A program made the translations under genes and the position numbers. 64,000 bases of DNA, taken from assembly GCA_039090855.1 (NCBI GenBank), contig CM077011.1, positions 17,361,001-17,425,000 on the forward strand, given 5' to 3'. The notes under the pieces were generated by a model. It searched no databases and was not told the origin of the DNA. It saw nothing but the letters and a program-made list of their open reading frames with translations. Shown here piece by piece: positions 1 through 7,959 of the stretch. Position 1 is the first letter of the stretch, and each line of letters starts with the position of its first letter. The stretch is from Macrothele yani (lineage: Eukaryota; Arthropoda; Arachnida; Araneae; Macrothelidae).

Positions 1-180
1 CGCTAATTTACCTAACCGACATTCCCCCGCGTTGTTGTCATGTGACCGTAACTAGTCCGGAGTATAAAATGCGACACAGAAGTTTTCCCAAAAGTCAAAC
101 GCACTTGCACATCGGTAGGTGAAAGACGGCAAGCGATACTGCATTTATTCGACACTGCATTCGTTACGAATTTCATCGAA

Positions 181-395
181 GTGCTGCAAAAGCATGTGCA
201 TCGATCTGTTCTGTTCTGGGGAAGAATATTGTATCGAAAAGCACGTGTGAGTTTTGATTTAGACGGTTTAAAGCAGGTGATTTTGATGCTGGTGCTCGAG
301 AACGTAGCGGCGCCCAGCAGAAGGTTGAACATGAGGAACTGCAAGCATTGCTGGATGAAAATTAATCTCAAACGCAAAGAGAACTAGTTGAATAA
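181..395 (+). pseudogene. mariner transposase, N-terminal fragment
   Basis: The reading frame resembles the N-terminal DNA-binding half of a mariner (cecropia-like) transposase. It contains KAGDFDAG, EELQALLDE and SQTQRELVE, which match the usual 'K.GDFD..D..R.GRP...E..L..LL.E...QTQ.ELAE' region. A shift between two frames is needed near 270-285. The fragment stops abruptly at 395 where the fold-back element begins. The gene resumes at 3061 with EQLGLSQQTIS, so both halves belong to one interrupted copy. Positions 1-180 are presumably the mariner 5' region, but no terminal repeat was identified. Non-functional. Confidence 0.75.
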
Positions 396-1518
396 TAGGA
401 TAGGCCGAACAGTTTTTTTTAATTTGCATATCGCCTAGTGCGGAAAAGTTGCCATTTAAACCAACAAGAATAACAAAATAATTTTTTTTGAAATCGACTA
501 ATATCTTACGTCTCCTCACGGCACACTAATTTCGCGTTTTTCCGAACGCATTGGGCCGTAAGCAAAAACCGGACGGATTTTTTTTGTAATTGAAATAGAG
601 TAACTCCTAGTACGGAAAAGTGTCCTTTAGTGTTGTTCCCAATAACAGTGAAAAAAACAGTCTTGAAGTTGATCAGTATGCTAAGTCTCCGCAGTGCACG
701 CGACGTTCACCATTTTCTTCCCACATTTGGCCCCTAGGCCTAGGCTAGGTAAAGGTATCCTGGCATGTAGGGCATTGGAACATCCGTAGGAAATTGCACT
801 GTTCTGAGTGCACCATACGTGTGCATGTGTAGTACACTCAGTTTGCTTTGCAATGTGTAGCGTGTAGCTCTTCGCGTGCTTCCAATATCGCATATGGAAC
901 CCAGAACTCATCACGAGGAGGTGGCTACACTTCGAGTTCCGCCCACCCACCCTCCAGCTCAGAATTTTATTTCTACGTGGTATATCTTGTTCGGTAATCC
1001 GCTTTACTCGAAAAATGTGGCATTAATTGCCGTGATGCAATTGTTGCTCTTATGAACGAATCTCTAGCTTCAAATCCACGCACTGAGGCAGCTGCTTCGG
1101 TCACCAATTTCATGCAACGTTCCACCGTTTGCGCGTGGCAGGGAAACTTGGTTATTTCTTCGACAGCAGCCGCAGAAGTTCCGATTAGTCGATCCAGATC
1201 TTCGTCTGAGATGTGTTTTGTCAGGGGTGGTTCGGTAAGACGCGTTTTAGTCCACTCGCTCATCTCATATTATTCATTAGCATCCAAATTTAATTGCGGC
1301 ACTTCGAATTCTCTTATGACATCATTCATTTGTTGTTATCTAGCTTTCTTTATTCTTCTCCATCCAAGAGTTCTAACGCGAGTGCGTTCGTCTGCAATCA
1401 TACTTAGAAATATATTCTCTGGGTGACTGAAGAACGCGTTTCTCTTGATCACTGCATCAATGATTGCGTTGCGCTTGAAATCCATGAAGCGCAATAAGCT
1501 GATCAGTTTCCAAAAGTG
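396..1518 (-). repeat. Left arm of fold-back element
   Basis: This is the reverse complement of 1926-3060, with scattered substitutions and small indels. It contains subterminal repeats, then the 3' half of the orphan gene in antisense. It ends in a local palindrome (GATCAGTTTCCAAA / TTTGGAAACTGATC, 1501-1532), which probably marks the inverted-duplication joint. Confidence 0.9.
973..1518 (-). pseudogene. Orphan transposon-associated gene, 3' half (left-arm copy)
   Basis: The minus-strand frame encodes the C-terminal part of a protein recurrent among uncharacterised arthropod and other invertebrate predicted proteins. Landmarks in order are AVIKRNAFFSHPENIF, DERTRVRTLGW, REFEVPQLNLDANE, LTEPPLTKHISDEDLD, FPCHAQTVERC and VTEAAASVRG. 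Two in-frame TAA stops break it, one after KKAR and one after DANE. Function is unknown. The Cys/His-bearing FPCHAQTVERC segment is the most conserved-looking part. The copy is otherwise better preserved than the right-arm copy. It lacks the N-terminal half because only the 3' half was duplicated. The family recognition is from memory. Confidence 0.7.
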
Positions 1519-1649
1519 TTTGGAAACTGATCCTACAACTCGTTCAGGAGAGATTGCGGCAGCTGTCGACGGCTTCTAAATCCTCCCAGTAGTTGACTTT
1601 GCAGCTGTTCATGTAGAATGGACAGGACACATGAAATAAATAATTGCAG

Positions 1650-2475
1650 GATACACGTGAACTGAGTACGGACCAGCAGTATTTACTGGAAATCTGGTGC
1701 GCCGTGTCACAGGGAGACTGTGATGTCAGCCTTTCCAGAAGAAATCCCGGACCCCCACTGTCCCATTCGCGGTGGCTGACGACAGCTAACAGAGTCATGC
1801 GCCTCTATGTCGCCACTCAAAACCCATCACAAACTTTGATCTGTGTTGATAACTACATAATGAAGGTATACGCCCCGGTCTGATTTTCCATAAAGAAGAA
1901 GTCTTCGTGCACAGAAGGGGCTTAACACTTTTGGAAACTGATCAATTTATCGCGCTTCATGGATTTGAAGTGAAAAGTCATCATTGATGCAGTGATCAAG
2001 AGAAACACGTTCTTCAATCACCCAGAGAATATATTGGTAAGTATGACTGCGGACGAACGTACCCACGTTAGAGCTCCTGGATGGAGAATGATAAAGAAAC
2101 CTAGACAACAACAAATGAATGATGTCATAAGAGAATTCGAAGTGCCGCAATTAAATTTGGATGCTAATGAATATTAATTATGAGATGATCGATTGGACTA
2201 AAACGCGTCTTACCGAACCACCCCTGACAAAACACATCTCAGACGAAGATCTGGATCGACTAATCGGAACTTCTGCGGCTGCTGTCGAAGAAATAACCAA
2301 GTTTCCCTGCCACGCGCAAACGGTGGAACGTTGCATGAAATTGGTGACCGAAGCAGCTGCCTCAGTGCGTGGATTTGAAGCTAGAGATTCGTTCATAAGA
2401 GCAACAATTGCATCACGGCAATTAATGCCACATTTTTCGAGTAAAGCGGATTACCGAACAAGATATACCACGTAG
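1650..2475 (+). pseudogene. Orphan transposon-associated gene, C-terminal ~275 codons
   Basis: This is the longer copy of the orphan gene. It begins in the loop (STDQQYLLEIWCAVSQGDC, HSRWLTTANRVMRLYVAT, YIMKVYAPV) and runs into the right arm (KRNTFFNHPENILVSM, FEVPQLNLDANEY, LTEPPLTKHISDEDLD, FPCHAQTVERC), ending at TAG 2473-2475. A TGA follows YAPV where W is expected. A small insertion in GAATAT-TAAT-TATGAG near 2170 shifts the frame. No catalytic motif of a known transposase superfamily is visible in this portion. The N-terminal half is missing. It is probably the element's own gene, but its role in transposition is inference. Confidence 0.7.
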
Positions 2476-3060
2476 AAATAAAATTCTGAGCTGGAGGGTG
2501 GGTGGGCGGAACTCGAAGTGTAGCCACCTCCTCGTGATGAGTTCTGGGTTCCATATGCGATATTGGAAGCACGCGAAGAGCTACACGCTACACATTGCAA
2601 AGCAAACTGAGTGTACTGCACATGCACACGCATGGTGCACTCAGAACAGTGCAATTTCCTACGGATTGTCCGATGCCCTACACGCCAGGATACCTTTACC
2701 TAACCTAGGCGTACGGGCCAAATGTGGGAAGAAAATGGTGAACTTCGCGCGCAGTACGGAGACATAGCATATTGATCAACTTCAAAACTGTTTTTTTCAC
2801 TGTTATTGGGAACACTAAAGGACACTTTTCCACACCAGGGTTTAGTTACTCTATTTCAATTATAAAAAAAAAATCCATCCGTTTTTGCTTACGGCCCAAT
2901 GCGGTCGGAAAAACGCGAAGTAAGTGTGCCGTGCCGAGGCGTCAGATATTGGTCGATTTAAAAAAAGAATTATTTTGCTATTCTTGATTACCCAAATGAC
3001 AACTTTTCCGCACTAGGTGATATGCAAATTAAAAAAAAAAGTTTTTTTCGGCCCACCCTA
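1926..3060 (+). repeat. Right arm of fold-back element
   Basis: Inverted partner of 396-1518. It carries the orphan gene 3' end, then 3' sequence and the subterminal repeats, and ends with CGGCCCACCCTA at 3060. Differences from the left arm (stops, frameshift, indels) are private to each arm, so the duplication is not recent. Confidence 0.9.
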
Positions 3061-3632
3061 TTGAACAACTCGGGTTATCTCAACAAACCATTTTCAATTG
3101 TTTACACGCAACGGGAAAGATTCAGAAGGAAGGAAAATGTTCCACATGACCTGAGCCAGAGGAACAAAGATGAGCGTGTCACGAAGTGTTTGAATCTGTT
3201 GAATAAATAGCACAGAAAGTCTTTAATGTGTAAAATCGTTAAGGGCGATGAAAAGTGGATATGGTACGACAATTCCAAAAGCAAAAACACTGGGTACACC
3301 CCGCAATATTCTCTCCAAGAAAGTTCTTCTGTGCATCTGGTGGGATATGAAGGGTGTTCTCTATTATGAACTATTATAACCGGATAAAACTGTTACTGCT
3401 GATCGCTACAAGCAAAAATTGCTGCGATTGAACCAGGGAATCTGTCGGAAACGTCCAGTTACAGGGAAATGATTGCATTCCGTGAAATTACTGCATGGCA
3501 ACGCTAGGCCGCTTGTCGCGAAATCAGTCAGGAAACGTTATTGACGTTTGGCTGGGAAGTTTTGGAGCACCCGGCGTACAGTCCCGACACAGCCCCTTCA
3601 GACTATCATTTCTTTCGATCCATGCAACATGG
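3061..3632 (+). pseudogene. mariner transposase, central and C-terminal part
   Basis: Continuation of the mariner interrupted at 395. Readable segments are EQLGLSQQTIS, CKIVKGDEKWIWYDN (first catalytic Asp present), VGYEGCSLL/WWDMKGVLYYELL in alternate frames, NARPLVAKSVRK and HPAYSPDTAPSDYHFF (third Asp present). The second catalytic Asp of HDNARPH reads HGNARPL. Several frameshifts are present. Homology ends near 3632 after RSMQH, so the 3' terminus is lost. Confidence 0.8.
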
Positions 3633-4360
3633 TTCGTCTGCTGTACGTTCTAATTTCTCTTTAGGTCCCCCTCTCCTCGTCATAGTGGTGCTGGTGTGGA
3701 TGGCTTGCACTCAGGTAATTTTTTAGGGCAGATTAAAACTTCACGACTTAACGGGAAACCGAATAACCGTACAAACTCCGATATTTACTTACTGGTTTAC
3801 TATAGGATATTTCCTATCAGGGCATTCTCTTCCGGCATTTATTACTTCAATTTCTTCTGCCTTTCCAAGAAACTCAGTGAGTTACAAGTAGAAGCGTTCT
3901 GAACTTTTATAGAATTTCTTTGTTGTCGTAGTATAAGAGAGGCCAGGCAATGAATGACTTTCTTGTAAGCACCGTTTTCCACATGTCCTGGTTGATACTC
4001 CTCGTGAGTTCTTTGAATTTAGTGTCAAAAAAACGCGCTTTATTATTGCGATATATAACATATAATCACGTGATAAATAAAACATAATAATGCCCGCGGT
4101 GTCATTTACGCTGTTTTCAGGAAATGAACTTTGTTTTCTACGAGCTCAAGTTCTCTGCATTTTATGCCTAACTTCTGCTTTCAAAACGCATTACAGCGGA
4201 GATCATAAGCTTGTCGATTTGCATATACCATATAAAAAAATGTAATTTATACTACGCTATAAGCGTTTTGAAATTGGAATGAACTGATACCAATAAGTGC
4301 CCTTAAATTCTGTGCAATAAAAATCTACACGTATATGTAATGAAATAACTGAACGCCATA
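3633..4360. other. No recognisable feature
   Basis: AT-rich sequence after the mariner remnant. Only short spurious reading frames were seen, with no repeat partner elsewhere in the window. Confidence 0.5.
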
Positions 4361-4369
4361 AACAGGTTT

Positions 4370-4407
4370 CTTCTTGGAGCCCCAGCATTGTGTGGGGCTC
4401 CAAGAAG
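4370..4407. repeat. Perfect 15-bp hairpin
   Basis: CTTCTTGGAGCCCCA and its reverse complement are separated by 8 nt. The hairpin lies about 55 bp upstream of a tRNA-like SINE head. Role unknown. Confidence 0.8.
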
Positions 4408-4460
4408 CAACCTGCCAAATTGGCTTCGCAGTTACCGTGTGTGAGTCTGGAGGAATTCGA

Positions 4461-4600
4461 GGCCGCTGTGGTGTAGCGGAAGTATATCCGGCGCGTAACT
4501 GGAAGACCCTGGGTTCGACTCCCGGTGGCGGCCAATGAGAATTTTTCCGTTACTCACTTATAAACGTGGAAAGAGCGAAGATCTTTGTTTGATGTTCCTG
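4461..4600 (+). mobile_element. tRNA-derived SINE, tRNA-Thr-like head
   Basis: Positions 4461-4533 fold as a tRNA-like structure: acceptor GGCCGCT/GGCGGCC, anticodon stem TCCGG/CTGGA with CGT in the loop, and T stem CTGGG/CCCGG with TTCGACT. Internal promoter A-like (GTGGTGTAGCGG) and B-like (GGTTCGACTCC) boxes are present. Position 33 is not U and the D arm is irregular, so this is a SINE head rather than a working tRNA. The body after 4534 (AATGAGAATTTTTCCG, AAACGTGGAAAGAGCGA) recurs, inverted and duplicated, at 23532-23784. Confidence 0.65.
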
Positions 4601-4666
4601 GTCCACGTTAAATGTCTGTATTAATTATAAACAACTATAACGAAGTAAATTTCTCCGTTATTTTTG

Positions 4667-4738
4667 GTCTACGTCGGGATTCGAACCCGGGTCCACTCAT
4701 TCCGGAATAAGTTGCTCTACCAATTAAGCTACGCGGAC
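4667..4738 (-). other. tRNA-like sequence, unit 1
   Basis: A 72-nt cloverleaf-like sequence reading GTCCGCGTAGCTTAATTGG from 4738. D arm and T arm (GGGTTCGAATCCC) are intact, but the acceptor stem has a mismatch. The anticodon loop is one nucleotide too long (TTCCGGAA). Confidence 0.6.
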
Positions 4739-4979
4739 ATGTATTCTGATTCCTATCTGCCTTTATGTCATGTGCGTCCTGCTGGCAGGTACGTCACATC
4801 TCCTGGTACGTTACATCATCTCCCCCTTATTTTTCTTTTTTTTTCTTTCGAAGTGCTGCTCATATTTTTCCTATCTCGCGGTGTGGAAATAACAGCACAC
4901 CAATGCGAGATTTTGAACGGTCGGGTCATCCGGATAGTTCGGGCGCCATTATAACGAAGTGAATTTCTCCGTCATTTTT

Positions 4980-5051
4980 ATGCGCGCCGGGGTTCGAACC
5001 CGGGTCCACTCATTCCGGAATAAGTTGCTCTACCAATTAAGCTACGCGGAC
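4980..5051 (-). other. tRNA-like sequence, unit 2
   Basis: Same 72-nt sequence as unit 1 with a different acceptor 3' strand. The 8-nt anticodon loop is retained. Confidence 0.6.
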
Positions 5052-5291
5052 ATTTTATTCTGATTCCTATCTGCCTCTATGTCGTGTGCGTCCTTCTGGC
5101 AGGTACGTCACATCTCCTGGTACGTTACATCATCTCCTCCTTATTTTTTTTTTTTTTTTTCGAAGTGCTGCTCTTATTTTTCCTATCTCGCGGTGTGGAA
5201 ATAACATCACACCAATGCGAGATTTTGAACGGTCGGGTCATCCGGGTAGTTCGGGCGCCATTATAACGAAGTAAATTTCTCCGTCATTTTT

Positions 5292-5363
5292 ATCCGCGCC
5301 AGGATTCGAACCCGGGTCCACTCATTCCGGAATAAGTTGCTCTACCAATTAAGCTACGCGGAC
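5292..5363 (-). other. tRNA-like sequence, unit 3 (best fold)
   Basis: Acceptor GTCCGCG pairs fully with CGCGGAT, D stem GCTT with GAGC, anticodon stem ACTTA with TGAGT, and T stem CCGGG with CCTGG. The anticodon loop is TTCCGGAA, 8 nt, so a normal CCG (Arg) anticodon is doubtful. This is either a decayed tRNA gene or part of a SINE-like unit. Confidence 0.6.
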
Positions 5364-5445
5364 ATGTATTCTGATTCCTATCTGCCTTTATGTCATGTGC
5401 GTCCTGCTGGCAGGTACGTCACATCTCCTGGTACGTTACACAACT

Positions 5446-6411
5446 TATTAATCGTAAAGCTGATTCAGACCCATAAACTTAGCCAACACTACAAGTCACG
5501 GACAGACATAGCAGTTTTGAAGGAAATGTTCATTACGCTAGTGGACTTCCAAGGTTTGTTGCGGGGTGTGAAGTAGCTCATTCCTGCAGCACGAAGCTTC
5601 GTATAAGGGAAAAATGAACTACTTTACCTGAACATTGCGAGTCTGTATCAAGTCACCTGCATTCCTCAATAATTGTCCGTCACCAATATGTTTACAAAAC
5701 TAATGTTCCGTAACATAAGGACAAGAAGAGAGAATAATTCAGCCATCTTCGCCCTATGATACACATTACAAAGAGGAGAAAATATTGTGAAAGTACTTAG
5801 TTGATAATCTCCATCTTTCTCTTTCAGCTAGCAAAACAAGCATTTTATGAAGCTGAATGTACGCTTATAGCGATTAAGTATGATTTACAGTAGGAATAAT
5901 CATGACAGTTTCTGAAATATCTGTCTTGCGAATTAATGAAGACATGCAAATCCTAGTAAAGAATTATTGTAGTTAAATTGTGTATTACGGGGATTACTAG
6001 GATGTCAAATTTTCGGGTTGTACTCCAACCCTTCGTCAGGACTGACTAAGACAGAAGGTGCTGCCACTCAAGTGGTAATGTCATACCGCTATGTTCGTTA
6101 ATCGTGAAACCTCTTCATTTCTCAATGTGCAGACTTTCTTCAAGTTTCCGTTTTAGGTAGTGTTGTTGGTGTGCAAGAATTTGTTTATGTGCACATACAG
6201 TATATACATTTTGTTTTGCCGTCGCATAATACTGGTAGTGCTAAGATGTTTGTGTTTGGTGTTTCACAGGTATGCAAATCATAGCAAATTTTTGAAGGGA
6301 CTCTCTCTTGTTTTTCTCGCCGTAATGGTCGTGATCTTACACTGATGTTACAAAGATGCAGAAATCCCCCACATCCCCCCTTACTTTCGGGCAACTACGT
6401 AATATCTCCAT
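5446..6411. other. No gene recognised; one hammerhead-like hairpin
   Basis: AT-rich sequence with short random frames. The only structured item is on the minus strand at 6001-6040: CTGACGA, then a 6-bp stem GGGTTG/CAACCC, then CGAAA. Confidence 0.4.
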
Positions 6412-6423
6412 CGCATAGGGATT

Positions 6424-6636
6424 TTTTTTTATTGGAGGTTTAACGACCACCGTGAGCAACTCAATGGGCTATAAGCAGTCGCCCGTCCCTAATTTAGGGT
6501 CACTGGTTCCAGGGAAGGGAGAGAGCCAGTGCCGTAAGACAAACACAACATCCATGCCTCACCGGGATTCGAACCCGGACCCCGTTCGGACGAATGATCA
6601 GAGGCCATCGCTTAGACCACTGCGCCACCGGGGCGG
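6424..6636 (-). mobile_element. tRNA-derived SINE, copy 1
   Basis: Minus-strand order is a tRNA-like head (GGTGGCGCAGTGGTCTAA, then GGTTCGAATCC), a body passing CATGGATGTTGTGTTTGTC, and a poly(A) tail (T-run at 6424-6432 on plus). It is flanked by a 12-bp target-site duplication CGCATAGGGATT at 6412-6423 and 6637-6648. The same family occurs at 38751-38981 and, degraded, near 57965. A- and B-box-like promoter elements imply Pol III transcription. Confidence 0.9.
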
Positions 6637-6895
6637 CGCATAGGGATTGCTCTTAAAGGCAGAAACCTTCTCTTTCATGTTTTTTTGCCCTGCTGTCGTA
6701 CAAGACAATTCCACTTCCTGGTTATATTTTTATCAGGAAAAGTGTGAACTGATATACAACGAGCATCCTAAAATTAATGCCTTCTCCTTAAAAACTTTTG
6801 AAATTCTGAAGTGATTTTAATGAAACTGCACTGACTTGCACTATGATATGTTATCAATGTGGGAACAAACTTTTCCAGAATCGGAAATAAAGATC

Positions 6896-7600
6896 ATGAA
6901 TGACAGAGAAAAGCAACAAGTCGTAATTGAAATCCTGGAAAAAGGGGGATGTGAGGCTCCAAAAATCCACAGAAGACCCTTGGCGGTGTATTGAGCTGCC
7001 ACAATTGATATCAATAAAGTCCGAAGATGGATGAAGAGGTTTCTAGAGAAAAAAAAATAAGTGTCGAGCAAACAACGAAGAGGAAGATCCGCAACTGCAG
7101 TGACAGATGCCAACAGGCAACGAGTGAAAGAGCTCCTCACAGCTGATCGTCGTGTAACCATCCAGGAGTTTCAACAATAAACAGTGCTCACTATGTGCAG
7201 ACATTGAAGAAGCTAAAGGCAGATACCAGATGGAAAAGACGTGATATTCCACTTTATAGTGTTTTACACATGATAATGCACGTCCCCACAGCTCAATGGA
7301 GACTTCCCAGGCTATTGCCAAAATGGGGTACACGGTGATACCCTAACCCCCTTACAGTCCTGATTTGGCACCCACAGACTTTTTCCGATTTGCCCTTTGA
7401 AAAACACTCTTCGTGGGGGATTGTTCGACGATGTGACAGACGTTAAACTGGCTGTGAACTCATTGGCGAAACGTCAGCCTCTTGATTTTTCGAAAATGTA
7501 TTTTACCAATGGGTTCAAAGATGGCGGAAATGAATGGAAAGTGATGGACAATACTTTGAATAGGCTAGCATTATTAACAATATGTCCAAGTATTTTGCCA
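6896..7600 (+). pseudogene. mariner transposase, internally deleted
   Basis: The N-terminal helix-turn-helix region is readable from ATG 6896: EKQQVVIEILEKGGCEAPKIH, VRRWMKRF, then RGRSATAVTDANRQRVKELL and TADRRVTIQEF. It then jumps to the C-terminal third, with frameshifts: an HDNARPHSS-like stretch near 7267, PYSPDLAPTDFF near 7355, then KNTLRGGLFDDVTDVKLAV. The middle region with the first catalytic Asp is gone. Stops and frameshifts make it inactive. It is related to the mariner at 25437-26725. Confidence 0.7.
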
Positions 7601-7959
7601 CCAAATTTCACATTTTTGCTGCTTCAAATAAAAATCTTCTGAGGGACGAGGCATTGCTTTCAGGATTCCCTTTGTATTATTATAGATTTACTGCTGTATT
7701 CAAGAGCATTGAAAATTGATATGTCAGATATAAAAATGCACTTGTGCCTTTTGATATTGTCTTTGTGTGCTGAGATTAATGCCTTTCCGTTATCACCGTT
7801 TTACAGTTTCTGACAATACCATTTTTAAGGGGAAAAGGCTCGCTAAGACTTTTAGTTACTCATAAGATTTTTCTGATTTTTTATTAGTGCGTTTCAGAAA
7901 CTATCTATCATTGTAATGTTTTGCTTAATTTTTTAGCACGTCTTTTGTAAAAAAAGATC

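Larger units (their letters stand above)
396..3060. mobile_element. Fold-back DNA transposon with 1.1 kb inverted arms
   Basis: The outer ends are inverted: TAGGATAGGCCGAA at 396 and, on the other strand, TAGGGTGGGCCGAA at 3060. The ends are flanked by TTGAATAA (388-395) and TTGAACAA (3061-3068), an 8-bp duplication with one mismatch. Arms 396-1518 and 1926-3060 are near-perfect inverted copies around a 407-bp loop. Removing the element rejoins the mariner frame. Each arm has subterminal direct repeats about 172 bp apart built on TAGTGCGGAAAAGT and TAGTACGGAAAAGT. An 8-bp duplication and TAGGG-type ends fit hAT or another 8-bp superfamily, but no known transposase is visible. Confidence 0.85.
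4639..5441 (-). repeat. Tandem array of ~313-bp units, each with a tRNA-like sequence
   Basis: Units start with AACGAAGT at 4639, 4953 and 5265 (spacing 314 and 312). The third unit is cut short at about 5441. Each unit holds a tRNA-like sequence on the minus strand, then TCTCCTGGTACGTTACATCA, a T-rich run and AACGGTCGGGTCATCCGG. The units are highly similar. Confidence 0.9.

Noticed and set aside
681..950. Cysteine/histidine-rich 89-codon frame in the fold-back arms
   Set aside because: Present in both arms but with altered codons and no family match; likely non-coding subterminal sequence.
4667..5363. Three functional tRNA-Arg genes
   Set aside because: All have an 8-nt anticodon loop and sit in a 313-bp repeat; tRNA-like repeat is the safer call.
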